From contig NZ_CP014839.1 in the NCBI RefSeq assembly GCF_001931675.1, forward strand, positions 1 to 64,000: DNA of 64,000 nt, written 5' to 3'. Position numbers and translations under genes: made by a program. Below the pieces are notes generated by a model. The model was not told the origin of the DNA. It saw only the letters and a list, made by a program, of their open reading frames with translations, and did not search any database. Source of the DNA: Pandoraea thiooxydans (GTDB taxonomy: Bacteria; Pseudomonadota; Gammaproteobacteria; Burkholderiales; Burkholderiaceae). This document shows, piece after piece, positions 54,467-64,000 of the stretch; the first letter of the stretch is position 1, and each line of letters begins with the position of its first letter.

Positions 54467-55345
54467 ATGACTATTTTACTGTATGCGTTGACGGCGGTTC
54501 TGTACGGCGGCCTCGCGCTCGTCTCGTGGCACCGTTATTGCCGCGAGGCGGCGTCCACCGGCGGTGGAACCCTCACGCGCGCGGCGCACGCCAGTGCCGA
54601 CGGGGTAATCCGCGTCGCGTTGCTCGCTGCGCTGGTGACCCACGGCGTGTTGCTGCATCAAACGATTTTTCGCGCCGACAGCATGCATTTTGGCTTCGCC
54701 TATGCGTTATCCGCAATGCTTTGGCTATCCGCGGGCATTTATTGGATCGAGAGTTACTTCTTCCGCATCGACAGTGTGCGCCTGATGGTGACGCCGGCGG
54801 CTTGCCTGGCGAGTGTGATGCCGCTGATTTTTCATGACAACCGGATTTTGCCGTTTGCTGCCAATCCGATGTTCAAGTTGCACTTCGTAATCGCCAACAT
54901 GGCCTACGGGTTGTTCGCGCTGGCCGCCTTGCATGCATTGTTGATGATCTCCGCCGAGCGCCATCTGCATCCCGTGCAAGGCAGCGAGCCGCCGTCGAGT
55001 TGGCTGTCGCACTGGTTCGACACGCTGCCGCCGTTGCTGACGATGGAAAAGCTGCTGTTTCGCATGATCACCGCCGGCTTCGTGCTGCTGACCTTGACGC
55101 TGGTTTCGGGAGCAATATTCTCGGAGGAACTCTTCGGCGAGCCGGCCAAGTTCGATCACAAGAATGTATTCGCGGTGATCTCCTGGCTGATGTTCGGCGC
55201 GGTGCTGGCTGGGCGGCGCTGGTATGGATGGCGCGGCAAAACGGCGCTGCGCTGGGTGCTGGTCTCGTTTGTGTCGTTGCTGTTGGCTTATATCGGCACT
55301 CGCTTCGTGCTCGAGGTTCTGCTGAACCGGGCCGCGGGAGGGTAA
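54467..55345 (+). CDS. CcsA/HemX-like cytochrome c assembly membrane protein (YpjD-like)
   Basis: A 292-aa inner-membrane protein with about eight membrane segments, of the CcsA/YpjD type found next to ffh in many proteobacteria. The family includes haem-handling cytochrome c assembly proteins, but the role of the ffh-linked member is uncertain. Conserved-looking stretches are ALLAALVTHGVLLHQ, MFKLHFVIANMAYGLFALAALHALLM and WLMFGAVLAGRRWYGWRGKTAL; histidines in these segments could contact haem. It is divergent from ffh and 6 bp ahead of the next gene. Confidence 0.82.
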   Translation: MTILLYALTAVLYGGLALVSWHRYCREAASTGGGTLTRAAHASADGVIRVALLAALVTHGVLLHQTIFRADSMHFGFAYALSAMLWLSAGIYWIESYFFRIDSVRLMVTPAACLASVMPLIFHDNRILPFAANPMFKLHFVIANMAYGLFALAALHALLMISAERHLHPVQGSEPPSSWLSHWFDTLPPLLTMEKLLFRMITAGFVLLTLTLVSGAIFSEELFGEPAKFDHKNVFAVISWLMFGAVLAGRRWYGWRGKTALRWVLVSFVSLLLAYIGTRFVLEVLLNRAAGG

Positions 55346-55351
55346 GGGACA

Positions 55352-55612
55352 ATGCGCACGATATTGATCGTATTGCTGATACTGATTCTGGGCTCTTGGT
55401 ATTTGCGCCGCAACGAAAGTCGCCCGGAGACAAATCGCCCGCAGCAGCGCACCCCGTTGCCGCCAGCGGAAAAAATGGTGCGGTGCGCCGAATGCGGCAT
55501 CTATTTGCCGGCCAGCGAGGCACGGTCGATTGCGCAAACGGGAACCACCGGCACACCGCTCTATTTCTGTTGCGACGCGCACCACAACGCGTTCCAGAAG
55601 CGCCACGTTTGA
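55352..55612 (+). CDS. PP0621-like small membrane protein
   Basis: An 86-aa protein with one N-terminal membrane segment (about 3-18, TILIVLLILILGSWYL), a polar linker and a small zinc-finger-like end with CAECGIYLPASEA and FCCDAHHNAFQKRHV (CxxC plus CC). This pattern matches the family annotated as PP0621 after a Pseudomonas gene; function unknown. It is 6 bp after the CcsA-like gene and probably co-transcribed. Confidence 0.8.
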   Translation: MRTILIVLLILILGSWYLRRNESRPETNRPQQRTPLPPAEKMVRCAECGIYLPASEARSIAQTGTTGTPLYFCCDAHHNAFQKRHV

Positions 55613-55756
55613 GGCGGCGCCGCAGTTCCCTGGCGTGGTTTATGCTAAGCTCGCCGCGCCTGCCGGCGGCGCTTGCGCTGAGGTCCTGGATGGTCTAAAA
55701 CTCAAGTAACGAAAAATAAAAACAGCTTTTGGCGACCCGGGGTAGGAGGAAGCGCC

Positions 55757-56269
55757 ATGCGCAAGCGAATATATTTTCTGTTACCCGATCTCACCTGCGC
55801 CCAGCAGACGATGCGTGATCTGTTGCTGGCGCGCGTCGAGGTCAAGCATATTCATTTCCTTGCCAAGGAAGGGGCCGATTTGAGCGGTCTGCATGAGGCC
55901 AATTTGCTGCAGACGTCGGATATCGTTCACGCCGCCGAAGCCGGTCTCGTGATCGGTGGATTGTGCGGGCTTGCCGTGGGCGCGGTCGCGGCACTCTATC
56001 CAATTGTCGGCACCGGGCCGCAGTGGGAGACCGTGATCATCACCGGGCCGCTTGGGTCGCTGTTCGGCGCCTGGGTATCGAGCATGATCGGCAGTTCGGT
56101 GCCCAACTCACGGCTCAAGCAGTTTCAGCCGGCGCTCGCGCGCGGCATGATTTTATTGATGGTCGATGTGCCAACCGGGCGCGTGCGGGAGATCAGCGAG
56201 ATGCTGCGCGACCATCATCCGGAAGCCGATATGGAAGGCGTCGAGCCAGCCATTCCGGCATTTCCGTGA
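55757..56269 (+). CDS. DUF1269-like membrane protein
   Basis: A 170-aa protein of a DUF1269-like family. A cytoplasmic N-terminal part (MRKRIYFLLPDLTCAQQTMR, ending near LHEANL) is followed by a glycine-rich double membrane hairpin (about 62-115, LVIGGLCGLAVGAVAALYPI, then GPLGSLFGAWVSSMIG) and a ferredoxin-like C-terminal part (ILLMVDVPTGRVREISEML). The ribosome-binding site AGGAGG is 8 nt upstream. Function unknown. It ends ahead of a strong hairpin. Confidence 0.75.
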   Translation: MRKRIYFLLPDLTCAQQTMRDLLLARVEVKHIHFLAKEGADLSGLHEANLLQTSDIVHAAEAGLVIGGLCGLAVGAVAALYPIVGTGPQWETVIITGPLGSLFGAWVSSMIGSSVPNSRLKQFQPALARGMILLMVDVPTGRVREISEMLRDHHPEADMEGVEPAIPAFP

Positions 56270-56378
56270 ACGGTTCAGGTCGGAAGACCTGAATGCGTCG
56301 CACCTGTGAGCGACGCGGGGTGGATCGCCCGCTGGTGAGGCCGGCAACGATACCACGCCTGGGCTTATGTGGAGCCTG

Positions 56379-56414
56379 TGGAAGCCTTCCGGCAGTGTTT
56401 GCGGAAGGCTTCCA
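56379..56414 (+). terminator. Perfect 13-bp hairpin after the DUF1269 gene
   Basis: TGGAAGCCTTCCG (56379-56391) pairs with CGGAAGGCTTCCA (56402-56414) over a 10-nt loop, followed by TTTATC. The T-run is short but the stem is long, so it is a probable terminator 110 nt after the gene. It argues against an ampD start near 56369. Confidence 0.65.
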
Positions 56415-56521
56415 TTTATCGAGCCACGCCACTTGCCCGCCCGAGCGGGGCGCGGTATCTTCCCTGGGGTCCGCGATCGCTTTGGTGCACCGCGATTTTT
56501 CAATCGACTCGACGACCTGTT

Positions 56522-57154
56522 TTGATTCCCTTCCAAATCGATCCGGCTGGCTGGGCCCATGGCGCTACGCGTGTGGCATCGCCCAACTTCGACGCCCGCC
56601 CGCCGGGCGTGGAAGTCGATTTGCTGGTGGTGCACAACATGAGTTTGCCGCCGGGGCAGTTCGGCGGTCCGGCAATTGCCGCATTCTTCACCAATACGCT
56701 GGACCATGACAGCCACCCGTTTTTTGAGCAAATTCGCGGTGTGCGCGTGTCTGCTCATTTCCTGATTCGGCGTAACGGGGAGGTCGTGCAATTCGTCTCG
56801 TGCGATGCACGTGCCTGGCATGCGGGACTGTCGGAATTTTTCGGACGCGAGCGCTGCAACGATTTTTCGCTTGGCGTGGAACTCGAGGGGGCCGATGACG
56901 TGCCGTTCGATGCGGCGCAATATCGCGCGCTTGGCCAATTGATTGCTGCGCTGATGGCGCGTTATCCGATCAAGGCGATTGCCGGCCACGCGGATATCGC
57001 GCCGCACCGCAAGACCGACCCGGGCCCTTGTTTTGACTGGCTCGCACTGCAACAAGCTTGTCGACTTCCAGGGCGCTACTTTCCTTACCAGGCCGGCATG
57101 CCAGACGCTGCGGCGGCAAGCGACGCTGATCCCGGCGCATCGCGTCAACCATAA
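56522..57154 (+). CDS. ampD: 1,6-anhydro-N-acetylmuramyl-L-alanine amidase AmpD
   Basis: A cytoplasmic zinc amidase that removes the peptide from anhydro-muropeptides in wall recycling; loss often raises beta-lactamase. Family features are VDLLVVHNMSLPPGQFGG (first zinc His), SAHFLIRRNGEVVQFV, NDFSLGVELEGAD and GHADIAPHRKTDPGPCFDW (later zinc His and Asp region). The start is uncertain: TTG at 56522 gives 210 aa and matches the conserved beginning (IPFQIDPAGW) but has no clear Shine-Dalgarno; GTG at 56369 lies in a hairpin. It completes the murein cycle fed by the dcw genes. Confidence 0.9.
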   Translation: MIPFQIDPAGWAHGATRVASPNFDARPPGVEVDLLVVHNMSLPPGQFGGPAIAAFFTNTLDHDSHPFFEQIRGVRVSAHFLIRRNGEVVQFVSCDARAWHAGLSEFFGRERCNDFSLGVELEGADDVPFDAAQYRALGQLIAALMARYPIKAIAGHADIAPHRKTDPGPCFDWLALQQACRLPGRYFPYQAGMPDAAAASDADPGASRQP

Positions 57155-57258
57155 ATCTACTGCGCGACCACCGGGTTTTCCCGGACGCGAAAACGACTTG
57201 TGGCGCGGTTTTCAGGCAAGAAATTTCAAAAATTTTCTTTGGAGAACCACGACGGTAT
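57155..57258. other. Intergenic region ahead of the NrdR boxes
   Basis: An AT-rich stretch (57210-57240, rich in A and T runs) without a gene. It probably contains the -35 region of the nrdA promoter; TATACT at 57263-57268, inside the first NrdR box, is the best -10 candidate. Confidence 0.45.
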
Positions 57259-57305
57259 CCACTATACTTAGTGGGAAATAGCAACGCCACCACTATATAT
57301 AGTGG
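57259..57305 (+). promoter_or_regulatory. Tandem NrdR boxes ahead of nrdA
   Basis: Two 16-bp near-perfect palindromes, CCACTATACTTAGTGG (57259-57274) and CCACTATATATAGTGG (57290-57305), start 31 bp apart. NrdR boxes are known as AC-rich/TA-rich 16-bp palindromes in pairs spaced by three helical turns, repressing ribonucleotide reductase genes when dATP and ATP bind NrdR. Box 1 overlaps the probable -10. nrdR itself is outside the window. Confidence 0.9.
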
Positions 57306-57516
57306 TTATGCGCAGGTCGATCTGTCCGGCTCGATGAGCTCGGCAACACGCGGCAACCTCGCGCAACGGCGGGCCGCCGACGCGATGAGGCTCACATTAA
57401 GCGTCTCTTTCGTTGGCGGTGAACCTGACTGTGCCGATAGTACGGCACCCCAAGCGTCACCGGATCTTCGGCAAGAAGACTCGATGACGAAAGCACAATG
57501 ACCCGGGAGTTTTTAC
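57306..57516 (+). other. 211-nt leader of nrdA
   Basis: The stretch between the NrdR boxes and the nrdA ATG is unusually long for a simple leader. It contains a 38-codon open frame at 57385-57501 (MRLTLSVSFVGGEPDCADST, ending SMTKAQ) with no clear ribosome-binding site. GGGAG sits 8 nt ahead of ATG 57517. I see no known riboswitch pattern. Confidence 0.4.
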
Positions 57517-60462
<2,946 letters not shown>

Positions 60463-60551
60463 GTTCGCTGCAATGGCGGCGCCCCGGGGCCAGCCCCGCG
60501 GCGAGCCTCCGTGCGCTCTGATCCGACGGCGCCGCGCAATTGCAGACAAGA

Positions 60552-60581
60552 CCGTTGCCGCCTCGAGCGAGGTGGCAACGG
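60552..60581 (+). other. Stable hairpin between nrdA and nrdB
   Basis: CCGTTGCC-G-CCTC / GAGG-T-GGCAACGG forms a 12-pair stem with one mismatch and a 4-nt loop, about 33 nt before the nrdB start. No T-run follows, so it is not an intrinsic terminator. The rest of 60463-60614 shows no gene. Confidence 0.6.
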
Positions 60582-60614
60582 CTGGTGTAAATCAATGCAT
60601 AGAGGAAGATAACC

Positions 60615-61826
60615 ATGCTGACTTGGGAAGATGATCTCGCCCCTGCCGCTCAACCGGGTGCCCAGGCGTTGGCTCAAGGCCGTCCGGCACTGCAGGCTGC
60701 CGTCGCGCCGCGCGCCGACGAACAGGCGCTGCCGCCGAGCGCTGTGCACGGCAACATTCTCGGGACCGACGCCGGGAACAACCCGAACACGATTTCGGCC
60801 GCGTCGAACCGCCGCGTCAACGCCGCCGACAAGCGCGTCATCAACGGGGCAACCGACGTCAACCAGCTTGTCCCGTTCAAATATAAGTGGGCGTGGGAGA
60901 AATATCTGGCGGGTTGCGCGAATCACTGGATGCCGCAGGAAATCAACATGTCCCGTGACATCGCGCTATGGAAGGATCCCAATGGCCTGACCGAAGACGA
61001 GCGGCGCATCATCAAGCGCAATCTCGGTTTCTTTGTCACCGCCGATTCGCTGGCCGCCAACAACATCGTGCTGGGCACCTATCGTCACATCACGGCGCCG
61101 GAGTGCCGGCAGTTTCTGTTGCGGCAGGCCTTCGAGGAAGCGATCCATACTCACGCCTACCAATACATCGTGGAGAGCCTGGGGCTCGACGAAGGCGAGA
61201 TCTTCAACGCCTATCATGAAGTCGCCGCCATTCGTGCCAAGGACGAATTCCTGATTCCGTTCATCGACACACTGACCGACCCCGCCTTCAAGACCGGGAC
61301 GCTGGAGACGGATCAGAAGTTGCTCAAATCGCTGATCGTGTTCGCCTGCATCATGGAGGGTCTGTTCTTCTATGTCGGCTTCACGCAGATTCTGGCGCTC
61401 GGTCGCCAGAACAAGATGACGGGCGCTGCCGAGCAGTATCAATACATCCTGCGCGACGAGTCGATGCACTGCAATTTCGGTATCGACCTCATTAACCAGA
61501 TCAAGCTGGAAAATCCGCACCTGTGGACGTCCGAGTTCCGCGACGAACTGCGCGAGCTGTTCAAGCACGCCGTCGATCTCGAGTATCGCTACGCCGAAGA
61601 CACCATGCCGCGTGGCGTGCTGGGCCTGAATGCGGGCATGTTCAAGAGCTATCTGCGCTTCATCTGCAACCGCCGCTGCACGCAGATCGGACTCGAGCCG
61701 CTATTCCCCAATGAAGAGAATCCGTTCCCCTGGATGAGCGAGATGATCGATTTGAAGAAGGAAAGAAATTTCTTCGAGACGCGTGTCATCGAATATCAAA
61801 CCGGTGGTGCGTTGAGTTGGGATTGA
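60615..61826 (+). CDS. nrdB: Class Ia ribonucleotide reductase, beta subunit
   Basis: The di-iron tyrosyl-radical subunit that starts catalysis in NrdA. The 403-aa protein has a variable tail of about 85 residues, then the ferritin-like core. Ligands by count include D144 (VTADSL), E175 and H178 (FEEAIHTH), with the radical tyrosine Y182 (HAYQY); later ligands are in DESMHCNFG. It ends TGGALSWD, the family's conserved C-terminal peptide that docks on NrdA. AGGAAGATAACC lies just before the ATG. Confidence 0.97.
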   Translation: MLTWEDDLAPAAQPGAQALAQGRPALQAAVAPRADEQALPPSAVHGNILGTDAGNNPNTISAASNRRVNAADKRVINGATDVNQLVPFKYKWAWEKYLAGCANHWMPQEINMSRDIALWKDPNGLTEDERRIIKRNLGFFVTADSLAANNIVLGTYRHITAPECRQFLLRQAFEEAIHTHAYQYIVESLGLDEGEIFNAYHEVAAIRAKDEFLIPFIDTLTDPAFKTGTLETDQKLLKSLIVFACIMEGLFFYVGFTQILALGRQNKMTGAAEQYQYILRDESMHCNFGIDLINQIKLENPHLWTSEFRDELRELFKHAVDLEYRYAEDTMPRGVLGLNAGMFKSYLRFICNRRCTQIGLEPLFPNEENPFPWMSEMIDLKKERNFFETRVIEYQTGGALSWD

Positions 61827-62375
61827 TGTCTGGCGATGCATGCTGTGTTCAGCAGTGTGCATCAAATACAACACATTGGATTCGTGATGCGGTGTCGTGC
61901 GCGTTTTTCGTGTCGAAAGTATTAACATCGCATCACAAAAGAATTATTATTCGCTCAATTAAATGCAGTCTCGATAACCAGAAAGCAAATCGCTTTCCTC
62001 TCAATGCAGAGAACTGGTAGATAAGGAGCGTCAAAACCTTGGTGCATAGCAGGCAGTCGTCACGCTTATCCGCTATCGCAGTCTCCCTCCTCCCGATGAC
62101 GGGACAGGCAAGCTACCCTCCCAAAAAACTGACGCTTCACCAACATCACTACAACCGAATTGCTGGCGGCGAAGTCGCCGGCAATTTTTTTGCGCGCTGG
62201 CCGGCGACGTCACGCCTGCCCGCGCGCAATGCCGAATTCATTAGCGTAAGCAGCCATAGCTTGATGCGTACGCCGATGAATAGCCCGCTCGCTGCGCGCC
62301 TGTTGGCGCACTGGTCGGGTTTCCTTCTCAGGTGGTTTGTTTGATTCTATCGATTCTCAAGTCAAGGAGAGCATG
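61827..62375 (+). other. 549-bp gap between nrdB and the H1-like gene
   Basis: No convincing protein gene. The first 230 bp are AT-richer than the flanks. A folded element at 61837-61865 (GATGCA with TGCATC, inner TGCTG with CAGCA) follows nrdB. A strong intrinsic terminator (listed next) lies 330 nt after nrdB. An ORF at 62039-62344 runs through that terminator and is rejected. The last 180 bp should carry the promoter of the H1-like gene. Confidence 0.5.
62158..62191 (+). terminator. Rho-independent terminator, possibly of a small RNA
   Basis: AATTGCTGGCG pairs with CGCCGGCAATT (one G-T pair) around a 7-nt loop, then a run of T to 62191. It is 332 nt beyond the nrdB stop, so it ends either a long nrdB trailer or a separate transcript. 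Confidence 0.88.
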
Positions 62376-62918
62376 ATGGCTACTGCTAAGAAAAAACCTG
62401 TTGCTGCGAAAAAACCTGCTGCCAAAAAACCGGTAGCGAAGAAGGCTCCGGCCGCCAAGAAGCCCGCCGCCAAGAAAGCGGTTGCTGCCAAAAAAGCACC
62501 GGCCAAGAAAGCCGCAGTGAAGAAAGTGGCTGCCAAGAAGGCACCGGCCAAGAAAGCGGTCGTGAAGAAAGTGGCTGCCAAGAAGGCACCGGCCAAGAAA
62601 GCGGTCGTGAAGAAAGTCGCCGCCAAGAAGGCACCGGCCAAGAAAGCGGCAGTGAAGAAAGTCGCCGCCAAGAAGGCACCGGCCAAGAAAGCCGCAGTGA
62701 AGAAAGTCGCCGCGAAAAAAGCGCCGGCGAAAAAAGCTGCTGCCAAGAAGCCCGCTGCGAAGAAACCGGCCGCCAAGAAGCCCGCTGCCAAGAAACCCGC
62801 TGCGAAGAAGCCGGCCGCTAAGCCTGCTGCGACCGCCGCTGCCCCTGCAGCTGCGCCCGCCAAGACGGTGCTCAATCCGGCGGCGGCGTGGCCGTTCCCG
62901 ACTGGCAGCCGTCCGTAA
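62376..62918 (+). CDS. Histone H1-like, lysine/alanine/proline-rich DNA-binding protein
   Basis: A 180-aa, strongly basic, low-complexity protein: [19 protein letters not shown], then repeats of the type [15 protein letters not shown], then a PAAKK-rich stretch, an Ala-rich linker and the conserved tail [15 protein letters not shown]. It resembles eukaryotic H1 tails and the AlgP/HctB-type nucleoid proteins; binding to DNA is expected from charge. The middle is a tandem array with a 45-bp period (about 62480-62720). ATG 62376 is preferred over 62373 because AAGGAGAG gives better spacing. Confidence 0.9.
   Translation: MATAKKKPVAAKKPAAKKPVAKKAPAAKKPAAKKAVAAKKAPAKKAAVKKVAAKKAPAKKAVVKKVAAKKAPAKKAVVKKVAAKKAPAKKAAVKKVAAKKAPAKKAAVKKVAAKKAPAKKAAAKKPAAKKPAAKKPAAKKPAAKKPAAKPAATAAAPAAAPAKTVLNPAAAWPFPTGSRP
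62480..62725 (+). repeat. 45-bp tandem repeats inside the H1-like gene
   Basis: About five copies of a 45-bp unit encoding KKAPAKKA(V/A)VKKVAA follow one another, with several copies nearly identical at DNA level (for example from 62528 and 62573). Such arrays change copy number by slippage, so length should vary among strains. Confidence 0.8.
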
Positions 62919-62983
62919 GCAGAGTGCCGAGGCAACACACAAGACACTTCGGTGTCTCTTGATCGAGTAGTGCTACTCGGTCG

Positions 62984-63021
62984 AAAACCCGCTGCGGTGA
63001 ATGCGCCGTAGCGGGTTTTTC
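62984..63021 (+). terminator. Rho-independent terminator after the H1-like gene
   Basis: AACCCGCTGCGG (62986-62997) pairs with CCGTAGCGGGTT (63006-63017, one G-T pair) and is followed by TTTTTC... A smaller hairpin with a TTCG loop (AGACAC/GTGTCT, 62942-62957) precedes it. The rest of 62919-63159 shows no gene. Confidence 0.9.
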
Positions 63022-63159
63022 TTTGGTCGTGCAAGATGCCGGCACGGATCACATGATGAAGAATCTGCGCCAGTGCACGGATCGCGAAGGGATAAAAAAA
63101 CGCATGGCGAACCATGCGTTGCTTGTGGCGGCGAGGCACCGCACTTATTGACGTGTCTA

Positions 63160-63639
63160 CTAATGCGTGACCCGTGTGATGCCACCGCTCGTGAGCAGGC
63201 GGACGCGATCTCCAGGGCGGAACGATTCATCGGCGCTTTGGGTTACCGCGCGTAACTCGCCATTGTCCAGACGTACCGTGATCTCCAGCCCCGGGCGCTG
63301 ACTGGCGCGGTTCTCGATTGCCTGACCGGCCACCACGCCGGCGATGCCGCCGAGAATGCCGGTAATGATCGAGCCTCGGCCACCGCCGATCGCACTGCCG
63401 CCGATTGCGCCAAGTGCGCCGCCGCCCACCGTGCCCAACACCCCGGGCTGTCCGTTGCTGGCGTCTATGGTGACGGGGCGCACCGATTCCACTGTGCCCA
63501 TGCGAACGATTTGTTCGCGTTGCGCCTGGCTGCTTTGGTAGACGCTGGCCGAATCGCTGTTGCCGATGGCCGCGCATCCCGGCAACACCAGGATGGCCGC
63601 CAGACTGAACCCGATCAGCGGCGTGGTGAGCTTACTCAT
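63160..63639 (-). CDS. Glycine-zipper outer-membrane lipoprotein (SlyB/PcP-like)
   Basis: A 159-aa predicted lipoprotein: [20 protein letters not shown] followed by GC, with lipobox LPGC, so it is lipidated and probably in the outer membrane. A glycine-zipper double segment (about 72-115, [19 protein letters not shown] through [13 protein letters not shown]) is followed by a small beta domain with [16 protein letters not shown] and [10 protein letters not shown]. This is the SlyB/PcP layout. GGGAGAAA precedes the ATG at 63639. It is 20 bp after the kinase gene on the same strand. Confidence 0.88.
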   Translation of the reverse strand: MSKLTTPLIGFSLAAILVLPGCAAIGNSDSASVYQSSQAQREQIVRMGTVESVRPVTIDASNGQPGVLGTVGGGALGAIGGSAIGGGRGSIITGILGGIAGVVAGQAIENRASQRPGLEITVRLDNGELRAVTQSADESFRPGDRVRLLTSGGITRVTH

Positions 63640-63659
63640 TCGTGTTTCTCCCGACTCTT

Positions 63660-64000
63660 TCAATGCCAAACATAGCCGAAAGCATCTTTGAAGCGCTCCC
63701 GGATTTCTTCGTGTGTGAGGACATGGTTTTGCGGACCTTGATGCGCGATTTTGAGCGAGCCCATCAAGCTTCCGATGCGACCGGATGTTTCCCAGTCCAG
63801 GCCGTTTTCGATGCCGTACAGGAGGCCGCCGCGGAAAGCGTCGCCGCATCCGGTCGGGTCGACCACGCGTTCGGCCTTGACCACGGGGATCGCGTATTGC
63901 TTCTTTTGGCTGTAAATGACGGCACCCTGCGCACCTCGCGTTACGACAAACGCCTGGACCCGATCGGCGATATCCTCGGCAGACCAGTCCGTACGCAGGC
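63660..64000 (-). CDS. PfkB-family carbohydrate/adenosine kinase, 5' part outside the window
   Basis: The C-terminal 113 residues or so of a ribokinase-type kinase; the gene continues past the window edge. The PfkB signature DPTGCGDAFRGGLLYGI, with the catalytic Asp in GCGDAF, is complete. It is preceded by a segment reading AFVVTRGAQGAVIYS, the family's pre-motif strand, and followed by LMGSLKIAHQGPQNH. The C-terminal half resembles bacterial adenosine-kinase-like members; the substrate is not certain. Confidence 0.9.
   Translation of the reverse strand, partial: LRTDWSAEDIADRVQAFVVTRGAQGAVIYSQKKQYAIPVVKAERVVDPTGCGDAFRGGLLYGIENGLDWETSGRIGSLMGSLKIAHQGPQNHVLTHEEIRERFKDAFGYVWH

Noticed and set aside
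57271-57501. A 76-codon ORF over the nrdA leader
   Set aside because: Its start lies inside the first NrdR box and would be untranscribed or at the very 5' end of the mRNA; composition is not protein-like.
62039-62344. A 101-codon ORF between nrdB and the H1-like gene, with TAAGGAG upstream
   Set aside because: It starts with TTG, runs straight through a strong intrinsic terminator and has no family resemblance.

Overview
The window is a chromosomal segment from a Gram-negative betaproteobacterium, most likely a member of the Burkholderiaceae close to Burkholderia, Paraburkholderia or Pandoraea. The reasons are the rRNA sequences, the OmpC-type porin, the meso-diaminopimelate-type murein ligases, the octaprenyl-diphosphate synthase, the lysine/alanine-rich histone H1-like protein and the gene order around dcw, pil/coaE/zapD and rplU-rpmA-obgE. 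Base composition is GC-rich and codon use looks uniform. I saw no insertion sequence, prophage, integrase or CRISPR array.

Layout. 1-4974: an rRNA operon (16S cut by the window edge, tRNA-Ile, tRNA-Ala, 23S, 5S, terminator). 4975-12039: accessory genes (an M20 amidohydrolase, a molybdopterin oxidoreductase, a lipoprotein peptidase, a MarR regulator, a porin). 12040-12675: coq7. 13021-32237: the division and cell-wall (dcw) cluster, mraZ-rsmH-ftsL-ftsI-murE-murF-mraY-murD-ftsW-[repeat ORF]-murG-murC-ddl-ftsQ-ftsA-ftsZ, followed by lpxC. 32260-38413: dciA (DUF721), secA, argJ, a DUF815 ATPase and mutT. 38438-44946, minus strand: yacG, zapD, coaE, pilD, pilC, pilB and a CBS-domain membrane protein. 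45100-50576: tRNA-Pro, ispB, rplU, rpmA, obgE, proB, a CNP1-like protein and rppH. 50683-57154: proS, a hypoxanthine phosphoribosyltransferase, ffh, a CcsA/HemX-like protein, a PP0621-like protein, a DUF1269 protein and ampD. 57259-61826: NrdR-box-controlled nrdA-nrdB. 62376-64000: the H1-like protein, a glycine-zipper lipoprotein and a truncated PfkB-family kinase.

How the genes work together. Most are housekeeping. The dcw genes make lipid II and the divisome and are packed with 1-4 bp overlaps typical of translational coupling. ZapD, encoded further along, bundles FtsZ. The cluster starts with a promoter overlapped by four direct repeats at exact 10-bp spacing, the layout expected of an MraZ operator. 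Class Ia ribonucleotide reductase has a tandem pair of near-perfect NrdR boxes.

The most unusual feature lies between ftsW and murG. Here 4 copies of a 114-bp (38-codon) unit, nearly identical, form a 167-codon ORF. Its start overlaps the ftsW stop (ATGA) and its stop overlaps the murG start (ATGA). Each unit carries its own Shine-Dalgarno-like sequence and ATG inside the loop of a short inverted repeat, and the first inverted repeat contains the end of ftsW. It looks like a recently amplified translational-coupling module inside an otherwise conserved essential operon. I know of no described equivalent, but I could not search. Residue numbers throughout are my own counts.
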